The notes below the pieces were generated by a model, which worked only from the letters and a program-made list of their open reading frames with translations, was not told where the DNA came from and did no database searches. Positions 52,128-60,785 of a stretch of 60,785 nt of DNA are shown here, one piece after another. How positions within the stretch are numbered: position 1 is the first letter of the stretch; every line of letters starts with the position of its first letter. Made by a program: the position numbers and the translations under genes. Location of the stretch: positions 293,153 to 353,937 of the forward strand of contig NZ_FUWH01000003.1 of the NCBI RefSeq assembly GCF_900167075.1, given 5' to 3'. This stretch comes from Sediminibacterium ginsengisoli (GTDB lineage Bacteria; Bacteroidota; Bacteroidia; Chitinophagales; Chitinophagaceae).

Positions 52128-54176
52128 TCAATCTATTTTCAAAATCTTTACCTCCGTTCTCCTGTTCGCCTGGTGCTCTGCTACTGAACATGGAACACCG
52201 TTTGAACATCCGTTCACCAGCATGCTTTCGCCATAGCCTTTCGCTTTCAGGCGGTTTGCATTGATTCCTTTTTTCACCAGGTATTCTACCGCTGCTTTTG
52301 CCCTGCGGTCAGAAAGCGCCATGTTGTAGGTGTCGCTTCCGCGGCTGTCTGTATGTGACGAAAGTTCGATCTGCAGACCCGGATATTTGTTCAGCGTAGC
52401 TACCAGCCTGTCGAGGATCACTGCTGCATCCGGCCTGATATTATGTTTGTCGTAATCGTAATGCAGGTTTTCCAGTACAAACTTGTCGCCTACTTTAAAC
52501 GGAACAGCTTCCTGTACAGGCGCTGCAGGCTCCTGTGGTTTCATATACACAATGGCCGTGATGGTATCGTTGGCCGGCGGCATCAGTGTTTCCACGGCAG
52601 TTATACCGGATGTGAATCCTTTCAGCTCTGCCTTAACCGTGTAATGCTTGCTTTTTTCAACAATAAAATTATTCTGACCCGCCGCATCCGATTGTTTTAC
52701 CCAGTCTGCACCGCGTTCAAGGTTCGTTAACCTGATCTCACTGTTAGGAATTACTGTCTTATCCTTCTCGTTCATCACGATGGTTTTAAGAACAAGGGCC
52801 TTAGGTGTTGCCGCATCAGGAACAGGTGTCGGGGGCGGCACCTGCCTGAATGCAGCGAAGGAATAGATATCGTCGCTTCCCTTTCCTGCTGCGCGGTTGG
52901 ATGAAAGATACCCGGAACCGTCTGCCGACAATGTCAGGTAAAAATCATCATACGGTGAGTTGAAAGGAGGTTTTAGATTTTGTGGCGTCTGCCATACAGC
53001 GCCATTACCAGAGGTTACGAAAATGTCGAAACCACCCATGCCCGCAAGTCCTTTGCTGGAGAAGAACAGTTGTCCTGATGTTCCGACGGTCGGGAAAGCT
53101 TCTTCCTCTTCGGTATTCACCAGCGGACCGCAGTTCTGTGGTTCCTGCCATTCGCCGTTTGCCTGTTTTATACAATACCAGATATCCGTTTTACCATAGC
53201 CACCCGGCCTATCAGAAGCAAAGTAAAGTACGGAGCCGTCGTTATTCAGCGCGGCATGGCCTACTGAATATTTGGAAACATTATTGTATGCAAATGGTTT
53301 CAGTTCCGTCCACTTGCCTTCTGCATTCTTCACACTGTAGAAAAGTGCCAGGTTATATTTAGCCATCCTGGATCTTTTTACATATTCAACCGTTTCCGTC
53401 AGCCGGCTTTCGCTGGTGATGGTAAAGTAAACTGTATCGAGCTTTTTGGAAAAGGCCGCTGGTCCAACATGGTACTTATGATCGTTGATCAGGGAACTGA
53501 AGCTTGTTTTTACATTCGCAGAATCGGCAGATTGCCAGCCCGGAACGGTAGTGAATAAGCGCAGGAAGGGATTACCTGTCCAGCCGTATTCTTTTTCGCC
53601 GGAACGGCTTTTTCTGTCGAGCACTTTTTTATCCCGGTCTTCAGATGTGAATACCAGTTCTTTGCCGTAAAAAGTAGCGCCCCAGTCGGAGTAAGGCGTA
53701 TTGAGCTGTGCCGCGTTTTTAACGGTAGCCGTTGTTTTTTCCTGCAACCATTTCACTGCAGAATCGCAGCCGTTGATGCGGATTGCGATTTTTTTTGTGT
53801 CTTCCGGTTTACGCAGCAGGTATTCGTTATAGATGGCTTTCGCCTCTGCATACCGCTGCTGAATTTTCAGGATATCCGCTTTGCGCAGTACAGCAGGGGC
53901 TGCTTTGGCAGAATCTTTTTTTATGTAGGTATCGTACCAGGTCAACGCTTTATCGTATTGCTGCATTTCATCGTAGCAATAAGCCAGTTTGTAGAGTACA
54001 TCGGCTTTGGGCTTTCGCCTGTTGGCCAGTTTTTCATACATGGGTGCGGCATACGAATATTCCATTTTCGCGAAATGCCTTTCCGCGATATCAAGCCTGT
54101 CTGGTTGCTCCTGTGCACGGAGCGAGAATGCTGCCGGCATCAATAAAAAAAGAAGACTGTATTTTTTGAAGCTCAT
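52128..54176 (-). CDS. T9SS-associated OmpA-family protein with TPR, PD40 and CRD domains (PorE-like)
   Basis: The 682-residue protein has a signal peptide (about 1-21, LRAQ), TPR helices (about 25-135; AAPMYEKLANRRKPKADVLYKLAYCYDEMQQYDKALTWYD), a WD40/PD40-like propeller (about 155-445; repeated ALNNDGSVLYFASDRPGGYGKTDIWY, GQLFFSSKGLAGMGGFDIFV), a carboxypeptidase-like beta domain (about 465-550) and a C-terminal OmpA domain (about 570-680; LHYDYDKHNIRPDAAVILDRL, SSHTDSRGSDTYN) that binds peptidoglycan. This order matches PorE-like proteins of the type IX secretion system. It is the third gene of the adhesin-PorP-OmpA row. Confidence 0.9.
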   Translation of the reverse strand: MSFKKYSLLFLLMPAAFSLRAQEQPDRLDIAERHFAKMEYSYAAPMYEKLANRRKPKADVLYKLAYCYDEMQQYDKALTWYDTYIKKDSAKAAPAVLRKADILKIQQRYAEAKAIYNEYLLRKPEDTKKIAIRINGCDSAVKWLQEKTTATVKNAAQLNTPYSDWGATFYGKELVFTSEDRDKKVLDRKSRSGEKEYGWTGNPFLRLFTTVPGWQSADSANVKTSFSSLINDHKYHVGPAAFSKKLDTVYFTITSESRLTETVEYVKRSRMAKYNLALFYSVKNAEGKWTELKPFAYNNVSKYSVGHAALNNDGSVLYFASDRPGGYGKTDIWYCIKQANGEWQEPQNCGPLVNTEEEEAFPTVGTSGQLFFSSKGLAGMGGFDIFVTSGNGAVWQTPQNLKPPFNSPYDDFYLTLSADGSGYLSSNRAAGKGSDDIYSFAAFRQVPPPTPVPDAATPKALVLKTIVMNEKDKTVIPNSEIRLTNLERGADWVKQSDAAGQNNFIVEKSKHYTVKAELKGFTSGITAVETLMPPANDTITAIVYMKPQEPAAPVQEAVPFKVGDKFVLENLHYDYDKHNIRPDAAVILDRLVATLNKYPGLQIELSSHTDSRGSDTYNMALSDRRAKAAVEYLVKKGINANRLKAKGYGESMLVNGCSNGVPCSVAEHQANRRTEVKILKID

Positions 54177-54185
54177 GCTGTTATT

Positions 54186-55199
54186 TTAAAAATACCTTGG
54201 ACTTAATTGCATTTTGTCTTTGTTCCAGAATGTGATACCCAGGGAAAGTTCATGTGTTCCGTTCTGGTACGTATTCAGCTTGCTGGTAGTAATATCATAG
54301 GCATACCCGATCCGGAGTCTTGGTGTAGCATAGATCTCTGTGATCAGGGAGTACGCATCCGTTTGTTCCAGGTCTTTCTGCAGGTTGCTCTTGTTCCAGA
54401 TCTTGAAACCGGTACGGTATGAAGCCCCCAGCCAGATGATGTCTTTCAGCAGGAAGAAAGCGTTCAGATCCACGTTGCTCGGGCCCTTGAAGTCTTCTTT
54501 CCAGAGAAAGGATGGCTTGAATTTCACATTGTCGGAGATATTCATCATCACACCGGTTCCGGCGTAGATGTGCATGGATTTTTCCATGCTGTAGAATTTA
54601 TTTCCGAGCCAGTTATAACTCACATTCGCCTTATCGAAAGAAAGGATGTTGTTGCCGCCTACGCTGAAATAGAACTTGGGCGTGTAGTAGTAGATACCGA
54701 AGTTCGCGTCCGGCACCATTTTACTTTCCCTTCCCACAGGCACCATCGGATCGTTTGCATCCACGTACTGGAATACATTACCATCCATGGTGTACTGCGA
54801 AACACCAGCGCCGATTCCGATACAGAGGCGACGGGTATCTTCCCTGTTCAGCGGGATGCGATAGGTATAGCCGCCAAAAACCGAAACAGTCTGCTGAGGT
54901 CCGATCTTGTCGGAAAGAACCCTTGCGCTCCAGGCCACTCTTTCGTCGTGGTTAGGCACCAGCCACTCCACGGAGGCTGCTGCTGTTTTAGGTGCACCGG
55001 GAAAACTGGCCCACTGCGTTCTGTAAAGCGCATTCACATAAGTGGCTCCACGGTACCCGGCATAAGCAGGGTTCAGCGCCAGCGGGTTGAATATGTACTG
55101 ACTGAACTGTACATCCTGTTGGGCTTTTGTTTCGGGAACCAGCATCATCACAAGCATTAAAAGCAGTGCGCCCGTTTTAATAATCTTATTCATGTTCAC
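54186..55199 (-). CDS. porP: PorP/SprF-family type IX secretion membrane protein
   Basis: The 337-residue outer-membrane protein has a signal peptide (about 1-26) and the PorP/SprF landmarks: QQDVQFSQYIFNPLALNPAYAGYRGATYVNALYRTQWASFPGAP at the N-terminus, FSVGGNNILSF, and barrel strands to the end (LSLGITFWNKDKM). SprF-type proteins are needed for export and surface display of the partner adhesin with a CHU_C-type (type B) tail. Here the adhesin gene lies 45 bases upstream and the OmpA gene 9 bases downstream. ATG codons at 55199 and 55193 are both possible starts. Confidence 0.93.
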   Translation of the reverse strand: MNMNKIIKTGALLLMLVMMLVPETKAQQDVQFSQYIFNPLALNPAYAGYRGATYVNALYRTQWASFPGAPKTAAASVEWLVPNHDERVAWSARVLSDKIGPQQTVSVFGGYTYRIPLNREDTRRLCIGIGAGVSQYTMDGNVFQYVDANDPMVPVGRESKMVPDANFGIYYYTPKFYFSVGGNNILSFDKANVSYNWLGNKFYSMEKSMHIYAGTGVMMNISDNVKFKPSFLWKEDFKGPSNVDLNAFFLLKDIIWLGASYRTGFKIWNKSNLQKDLEQTDAYSLITEIYATPRLRIGYAYDITTSKLNTYQNGTHELSLGITFWNKDKMQLSPRYF

Positions 55200-55244
55200 C
55201 TTTTTCTTTTTCGGTTTTTATTGGTGTTATCTGTTTGGCTGTTA

Positions 55245-58200
55245 CTATCGTATCAGCTGTACCCATCCGTTATATACTTTGGTACCGGTCGGTTTGGGAA
55301 CGGTCAGTATGTAGAAGTAGGTTCCTTCGTTCAGACCGGAGCCATCCCAGTTGTTCGAATAATCTTTCGAATGGAATACCATGTTACCCCATCTGTTATA
55401 GATTACCAGCTGTGTTCCCGGGTAGCGGTTGATACCGAGTATCAGGAACTTGTCGTTCTTACCATCGCCGTTCGGTGTAACAACGTTTGGTATAAAGATG
55501 TCGTCCTTAACTGTGGTATCTGCGCTCACACTGTACGTTGCAGAGGCAAGGTTATTGGCCGGGTTACCATCTACTTCATCAGATTTAACCGAAACGGTGT
55601 TTACGATATCGCCGCCGCTTGTTACCTGAACTTTCAGTCGCATCGTTGACTTCTCGTTGAATGCGAGTGTCGGGATCTTCCAGGTGATGGTTTTGGTGGT
55701 CTTATCGTAAGATGCCGTTCCTTTCTGAACCGTTGTTGTTACATTGGCACCGCCCAGGTTTCCAGGTAACGGATCAGTTATAACTACGTTGTTCGCAGTT
55801 GCCCTGCTGAGGTTGGTTACTTCTATTTCATATTCTACTTCCTTACCAACTTTCACGTTTGGCGCAACTGTTACAAGACGTTTGGTCACGTACAGATCCG
55901 GTTTAACAGTGAGTATGGTCAGGTTAACCGTTGCCACATTCGAAATCTCGCCGTTGTTATCCAGTATGGTGTAAGTGAATACATCCGTTCCTTCATAACC
56001 CGGTGCAGGCGTATAGATAACCGTACCGTCAGGCCTGATCGTTACCGTTCCGTGTGCAGGCTGTGCCACAACCACGATCGAAGCCGGGTTCAGTGTTGTT
56101 CCGTATGCCGCATCGTTGGCGATGAGGTTAATGGTTACAGGAACATCTGTTTCCGTAGTTGCTGCATCATTGGTTGCGAGCGGTGGCCTGTTGATGGTAA
56201 TGCTGGCCGTTGCCACGTTCGAGATATTGCCGTTCGCATCCTTCACTGTATAAGTGAAGCTGTCTGTTCCGTAGTAGCCGTTAGCCGGTGTATATACCAC
56301 TTTACCTGTTGCAGGGTCGATGCTCAGCGTACCATGTGCCGGTTGCGTTACAATGGTTACTGTTGATGGTACCAGGTTGCCGTCGCCCTTCACATCGTTC
56401 GCAAGGATATCCAGCGTTACAGGAACGTTCATTCTTGTTTTAGCTGCATCATTGGTTGCGGTCGGAGGTTTGTTCACATAAATGTTAACCGTTGCCACAT
56501 TCGAGATCGCGCCATTTGCATCTACTACAGTATAGGTAAAGCTATCCGGTCCGAAGTAACCCGGGTTCGGTGTGTATACCACTTTACCTGTTGCAGGATC
56601 GATGGTAAATGTGCCGTGTGCCGGAGGTGTTACAACCGTTACCGTTGATGGTACGAGATTACCGTCGCCCTTCACGTCGTTCGCGAGGATATCGATGGTT
56701 ACCGGTACTCCGGGGTTCGCTACCACGTTATCGTTAACAGCGGTTGGCGGTTTCGGTACGGTGATATTCACGGTTGCCACATTAGAGATCGCGCCGTTGG
56801 CATCTTTCACGGTGTAGGTGAATACATCCGGTCCGTAATAACCCGGGTTCGGCGTATACGTAACCCTTCCTGTTGTCGGGTTAACACTCAGCGTACCGTG
56901 CGCAGTTTGTGCAACAATGCTTACTGTTCCAGGAGCAAGCGCTGCAGCTCCCTGCAGATCGTTGCCGAGAATATTAATCGTTACCGGTGTATTCGGAGGT
57001 GTCATCGCCGCATCATTAACTGCAGTTGGTCCCTGGCTGATGTTAATGGTTACGGTTGCCACGTTAGAGATCGCGCCGTTGGCGTCTTTCACGGTGTAGG
57101 TGAAGTTGTCCGGTCCGTAATAACCCGGGTTCGGTGTGTATTTCACTTTACCGGTTGCCGGGTCAATGCTCAGCGTACCGTGTGCAGGCTGCGTTACAAT
57201 GGTTACGGTCGACGGAACAAGTGCTGCAGATCCGATAGCATCATTACCCAGGATATCGATGGTTACCGGAGTGTCCGGGATCGTTGCTGCCACATCGTTG
57301 TTTGCTACCGGTGGCTGGTTCACGGTAATGTTAACCGTTGCTACGTTCGTTACATTGCCATACTGGTCTTTCACCGTGTAAGTGAATACATCCGGACCAT
57401 AATAGCCATTGTTCGGAGTATAGGTCACTTTGCCGGTTGCAGGATCAACGCTCAGTACACCGTGTGCAGGCTGAGAGATGATGGTAACGGTATTGGGTAC
57501 CAGGTTACCGTCGCCCTTCACGTCATTTGCAAGGATATCGATCACTACCGGTGTAGACGGGTTGGTTACAGCCGCGTCGTTGGTTGCTACCGGTGGTTTA
57601 TATACATGTATGGTTGCTGTGGCCACATTCGAGATCACGCCGTTTGCATCTTTCACGGTATAAGTAAAGCTGTCGTCGCCATAGAAACCAGGGTTTGGCG
57701 TATAGGTTGCTTTACCGGTTGCCGGATCGATGGTTACGGTTCCATGAGCAGGTTGTGTTACCACGGTTGTTGTACCCGGGTTCAGTGCTGCATCGCCCAC
57801 CACATCGTTGCCCAGGATATCCAGTGTTACAGGAGTAGCCGGGTTGGTACTTGCGGCATCGTTCTGTGCGGCAGGGCCTAACAGTACGGTGATGTTCACG
57901 GTAGCCACATTGGATACGCCGCCATCATCATCTTTAATGGTGTATGTGAACACATCGGTTCCGTAGTAACCAGGGTTCGGTGTGTATTTCACTTCTCCTG
58001 TTACCGGATCGATGGTTACAATTCCGTGTGCAGGTTGTGTAATGATCGTTACCGTAGTCGGGTCGATCACGCCATCTGCGTCTGTATCATTACCCGGAAC
58101 ATTGATGGTTACAGGAATGTTGGCGCTGGTTACTTTGCTGTCGTTATTGGCAACAGGGTTTACGTTCGGGATAACGGTCAGGGTTCCGTCAACATACGTA

Positions 58201-60785
58201 ATGTCGTAGTTAGACGTCACATCTGCTCCCGGTGTTGTTTTGATCACCGGTGTACCTGGCGTGATCACGATCGGGTATGTTCCGAGTGCTGCGGCCTGTG
58301 GTGTTCCGGTACTGGTCAGTACAGATGCGCTGATCGCATCACCCGGCACCAGTGTTCCTGCCGTTACAGTAACGTTAGACGCCAGTGTAATGGTATGGTT
58401 ATATTTCTTGGTTGTGCTGTATGCCGTGATCGAAATCGGGCGTTTGCTGATGGTAAGTGTTCCATCTTCGAATGTGATGGTATAGTTACCAGCTGTCAGT
58501 CCACCCGGAGTGATCGGATAAGTACCGGCATTAACAGCTGTCTGTGATGTTCCGCTGTAAGCCAGGGTGCCGCCGAGAACACCCGGAGTGTTTTCGTTTT
58601 CACCGTTTACAAAGCCGGTGTAAGAGAGGATGGAATAACCACCGCCGAACACCTGTGCATCGTATACTTTCGATTTATCAGCCGCTTTAATCGTCAGCGG
58701 AACTTTTGTTACAGTAAGCGCGCCGCTTGCCAGTGTGATATCATAGCTGGAAGTTACATCCACGTTCGAAGCGTTTTCGATGCGGATGGTTCCGTTGGTG
58801 ATATCGATGCTGTAAGTGTTTCCAGCCACTGTAGCCATTGCAGGAGATCCCGTGGTGCTGGTTACTGTTGCCGCTTTCAGCAGATCAGCCGCTGCAATGC
58901 TTCCTGCAGTTACAGATACTGCAGTGCCGTCTGTTGCAAAGGTTTTCACTGTGCCGTAAGCCTTGCTCACATCATTTGCCCTGAAGGTAACAGCGCGTTT
59001 GTTGATCGTGAGCGCGCCATCAACCAGTGTGATATCATAGTTTGAAGTCACATCTGCGTTGCTGTTCGCAGGATCCAGGATCACCAGGCTGCCCGGAGTG
59101 ATCACTGTTGTATAAGGACTGCCGCCAACTACCGCAGCCGCAGGAGCGCCGGTGCTCGTTACTACAGGGTTTGTGCCGATGGTGTTGCTGTTTACAAGTC
59201 CGCCGCTTGTGATAGCCGTAGCCGTTCCGTCGGTCGGGAATGTATAGGCATCGCCATATGTTTTGGTTACATCGTTCGCTTTGAACGTGATGGCGGCTTT
59301 GTTGATGGTCAGCCCGCCATTCACCAGCGTGATGTCATAGTTAGCCGTTACATCAGCACCTGTACCGTTCGCGTCTTTGATCACAACACTGTTGTTCGTA
59401 ACAATGATCGGGTATGGTGTTGCGCTCGCTGCCGCATTTGCCGGAGTTCCCGTGCTGGTCAGTGCAAGGGCACTGATCGCATTGTTCGGTGCGAAGATCG
59501 GGGTGCTTACGCCGGTCACAGTCACTTCTGATGTGCTGTTCGCAAATGTATGCAGGGTACCGTAGGTCTTCGTTACATCCTTAGCTGTAACGGTGATCTG
59601 GCGTTTGGTGATGGTAAATGTTCCCGGAACCAGCGTGATGTTATAGTTCGAGGTCACATCAGCATTGCTGTTCACAGGATCGATGATCGTAACACTATTG
59701 GCAGTAATCTGTGTAGCATAAGTACCTGATACAGGTGCCGCTGCTGTTGCACCGCTGTTCGATGCGGTTACCACAGGATTTACAGAAATCGTATTGCCGT
59801 TCACCAGTGAACCGGTCATCGTTGTTGCAGTTCCGTCGGTTGCAAAAGTGTACGTATCACCGTAAACCTTGGTTGCATTATTCGCAGTGAAAGTCAGCGC
59901 CGCTTTGTTAATCGTCAGGCCGCCATCTACTAATGTAATATCATAGTTGGCTGTCACATCGGCGCCTGTACCATTCGCATCTTTGATCACTACGCTGTTG
60001 TTCGTGATCACGATCGGATATGGTGTTACACTTGCTGCCGCATTGGCTGGTGCGCCAGTGCTAGTCAGCGTAATACCGCTGATCGCATTGGTTGCCGCCA
60101 GTGCAGGGCTGCTCACGCCTGTTACCGTTACTTCTGAAGCGGTATTCGCAAACGTATGCAGGGTACCGTAGGTCTTCGTTACATCTTTCGCTGTAACCGT
60201 GATCTGGCGTTTGGTAATGGTGAATGTGCCAGGAACCAGCGTGATATCGTAGTTCGAGGTCACGTCTGCGTTACTATTCGCCGGATCGATGATCGTAACA
60301 CTATTGGTAGTGATCTGTGTCGCATAAGTACCTGATACTGGCGCTCCTGCTGTTGCACCGCTGTTAGATGCGGTTACAACAGGGTTCACAGAAATTGTAT
60401 TGCCATTTACCAATGAACCGGTCATCGTGGTTGCGGTTCCGTCGGTTGCAAAAGTGTACGTATCACCGTAAACCTTGGTTGCATTATTCGCAGTGAAAGT
60501 CAGCGTGGCCTTGTTAATGGTCAGACCGCCATCTACTAATGTAATATCATAGTTGGCTGTCACATCAGCGCCTGTACCATTCGCGTCTTTGATCACAACA
60601 CTGTTGTTGGTGATCACGATCGGGTAAGGTGTTGCACTTGCTGCCGCATTCGCTGGTGTTCCCGTGCTGGTCAGTGCAAGTGCGCTGATCGCGTTGTTCG
60701 GTGCGAAGATCGGAGTGCTTACGCCGGTCACAGTCACTTCAGATGTGCTGTTCGCAAACGTATGCAGCGTACCGTAGGTCTTCGT
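55245..60785 (-). CDS. Giant T9SS-exported adhesin, MBG and cadherin-like repeats, CHU_C tail (5' end outside window)
   Basis: The frame runs off the right edge, so the N-terminus is missing; 1846 residues are visible. From the N-side: nine MBG-type repeats, the first partial (to about 58170; motifs KTYGT/KVYGD... and GGLTINK or GTFTITK), eight cadherin/Ig-like repeats of 94 residues (55905-58170; NDAA..., PVTIDILANDV..., TQPAHGTLSIDPATGKV, YTPNPGYYG), a DUF11 domain (about 55516-55900; EYEIEVTNLSRATANNVVITDPLPGN) and the gliding-motility C-terminal domain (NVVTPNGDGKNDKF, VIYNRWGNMVF, DGSGLNEGTYFYIL). It is secreted by T9SS and kept at the surface, probably as an adhesin. A PorP-like gene follows. 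Confidence 0.93.
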   Translation of the reverse strand, partial: TKTYGTLHTFANSTSEVTVTGVSTPIFAPNNAISALALTSTGTPANAAASATPYPIVITNNSVVIKDANGTGADVTANYDITLVDGGLTINKATLTFTANNATKVYGDTYTFATDGTATTMTGSLVNGNTISVNPVVTASNSGATAGAPVSGTYATQITTNSVTIIDPANSNADVTSNYDITLVPGTFTITKRQITVTAKDVTKTYGTLHTFANTASEVTVTGVSSPALAATNAISGITLTSTGAPANAAASVTPYPIVITNNSVVIKDANGTGADVTANYDITLVDGGLTINKAALTFTANNATKVYGDTYTFATDGTATTMTGSLVNGNTISVNPVVTASNSGATAAAPVSGTYATQITANSVTIIDPVNSNADVTSNYNITLVPGTFTITKRQITVTAKDVTKTYGTLHTFANSTSEVTVTGVSTPIFAPNNAISALALTSTGTPANAAASATPYPIIVTNNSVVIKDANGTGADVTANYDITLVNGGLTINKAAITFKANDVTKTYGDAYTFPTDGTATAITSGGLVNSNTIGTNPVVTSTGAPAAAVVGGSPYTTVITPGSLVILDPANSNADVTSNYDITLVDGALTINKRAVTFRANDVSKAYGTVKTFATDGTAVSVTAGSIAAADLLKAATVTSTTGSPAMATVAGNTYSIDITNGTIRIENASNVDVTSSYDITLASGALTVTKVPLTIKAADKSKVYDAQVFGGGYSILSYTGFVNGENENTPGVLGGTLAYSGTSQTAVNAGTYPITPGGLTAGNYTITFEDGTLTISKRPISITAYSTTKKYNHTITLASNVTVTAGTLVPGDAISASVLTSTGTPQAAALGTYPIVITPGTPVIKTTPGADVTSNYDITYVDGTLTVIPNVNPVANNDSKVTSANIPVTINVPGNDTDADGVIDPTTVTIITQPAHGIVTIDPVTGEVKYTPNPGYYGTDVFTYTIKDDDGGVSNVATVNITVLLGPAAQNDAASTNPATPVTLDILGNDVVGDAALNPGTTTVVTQPAHGTVTIDPATGKATYTPNPGFYGDDSFTYTVKDANGVISNVATATIHVYKPPVATNDAAVTNPSTPVVIDILANDVKGDGNLVPNTVTIISQPAHGVLSVDPATGKVTYTPNNGYYGPDVFTYTVKDQYGNVTNVATVNITVNQPPVANNDVAATIPDTPVTIDILGNDAIGSAALVPSTVTIVTQPAHGTLSIDPATGKVKYTPNPGYYGPDNFTYTVKDANGAISNVATVTINISQGPTAVNDAAMTPPNTPVTINILGNDLQGAAALAPGTVSIVAQTAHGTLSVNPTTGRVTYTPNPGYYGPDVFTYTVKDANGAISNVATVNITVPKPPTAVNDNVVANPGVPVTIDILANDVKGDGNLVPSTVTVVTPPAHGTFTIDPATGKVVYTPNPGYFGPDSFTYTVVDANGAISNVATVNIYVNKPPTATNDAAKTRMNVPVTLDILANDVKGDGNLVPSTVTIVTQPAHGTLSIDPATGKVVYTPANGYYGTDSFTYTVKDANGNISNVATASITINRPPLATNDAATTETDVPVTINLIANDAAYGTTLNPASIVVVAQPAHGTVTIRPDGTVIYTPAPGYEGTDVFTYTILDNNGEISNVATVNLTILTVKPDLYVTKRLVTVAPNVKVGKEVEYEIEVTNLSRATANNVVITDPLPGNLGGANVTTTVQKGTASYDKTTKTITWKIPTLAFNEKSTMRLKVQVTSGGDIVNTVSVKSDEVDGNPANNLASATYSVSADTTVKDDIFIPNVVTPNGDGKNDKFLILGINRYPGTQLVIYNRWGNMVFHSKDYSNNWDGSGLNEGTYFYILTVPKPTGTKVYNGWVQLIR
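55905..58170 (-). repeat. Eight 282-bp cadherin/Ig-like repeats in the adhesin gene
   Basis: Eight successive copies of a 94-codon unit are seen; corresponding motifs at 56776 and 57058 are 282 bases apart. The units are similar but clearly diverged, so they have been evolving for some time. A non-coding or CRISPR origin is excluded because all copies keep one reading frame. Confidence 0.85.
59539..60785 (-). repeat. 606-bp tandem repeat (pair of MBG units)
   Basis: The sequence TTCGCAAA(C/T)GTATGCAG(C/G)GTACCGTAGG recurs at 59539, 60145 and 60751, an exact period of 606 bases (202 codons). Each unit holds two MBG repeats. The copies are highly similar at the DNA level, much more so than the 282-bp repeats, which indicates recent duplication. 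The third copy is cut by the window edge, and more copies may follow. Confidence 0.8.

Noticed and set aside
56898..57881. 327-codon open frame opposite the adhesin
   Set aside because: A Cys/Arg-rich translation of the repeat DNA on the wrong strand; periodicity comes from the adhesin repeats.
55905..60785. Possible CRISPR or satellite array because of dense repeats
   Set aside because: Units are 282 or 606 bases, all multiples of three and in one open frame with protein-domain motifs.

Overview
The window looks like a chromosomal segment of a Bacteroidota bacterium, most likely from the Chitinophagaceae. The grounds are a type IX secretion (T9SS) locus with a gliding-motility C-terminal domain (CHU_C), a PorP/SprF-like protein and an OmpA/TPR/PD40 protein; many signal peptides ending in A-Q and short lipoboxes; promoters of the Bacteroidota form TTG-N19/20-TAnnTTTG with few Shine-Dalgarno sites; and families typical of the group (GH144, SMUG2, DUF4377/META, DUF2490, LytS/LytTR pairs, GH3-type ligase). 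Most of the window is dense housekeeping and accessory sequence. No rRNA, tRNA, CRISPR array, insertion sequence or prophage was recognised. The taxonomic call is inference.

Layout: 1-538 is non-coding and holds diverged mosaic repeats. 539-1937 carries a NarL-type response regulator, a small XRE regulator and, across a perfect 26-bp palindrome, an unannotated 55-codon gene. 2014-8986 has PcrA/UvrD helicase, an orphan phosphonate-type binding protein, a GT-C-like membrane protein, a DUF4377/META protein and a pnuC-ribosylnicotinamide kinase operon. 8976-22319 has MtgA, LysE-type exporter, cyclophilin, GH3-type ligase, inositol-phosphatase-like protein, ThiL, S41 protease, NagA with a nitrilase, LpxR-like deacylase, RecX, DnaN and a fatty acid hydroxylase.

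22320-31271 combines Kdo metabolism and signalling: KdsB, two large hybrid histidine kinases placed tail to tail, an RsbQ-type alpha/beta hydrolase two bases upstream of one of them, and KdnB (Kdo 8-oxidase). One kinase has Arg in place of the phospho-accepting His but keeps REC and HPt domains; the other is intact but has no HPt. This RsbQ/PAS-kinase/degenerate-kinase cluster is the most interesting candidate system here. A DEAD-box helicase follows.

31340-46360 carries a GH144 candidate, a lysine-methyltransferase-like protein, AI-2E transporter, NhaA, DUF2490 protein, M1 aminopeptidase, a muramoyl amidase and an L,D-transpeptidase (divergent wall genes), SMUG2, an exported adenosine deaminase opposite a Crp/Fnr regulator, a GHL10 lipoprotein, and a WHH-nuclease toxin followed by its SUKH (SMI1/KNR4) immunity gene. 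46481-52018 holds an outer-membrane barrel with a downstream LytS/LytTR two-component system and a second NarL regulator. 52128-60785 is one leftward T9SS locus: a giant adhesin cut by the window edge (at least nine MBG repeats, eight cadherin/Ig-like repeats, DUF11, CHU_C), a PorP-like protein and an OmpA-family protein.
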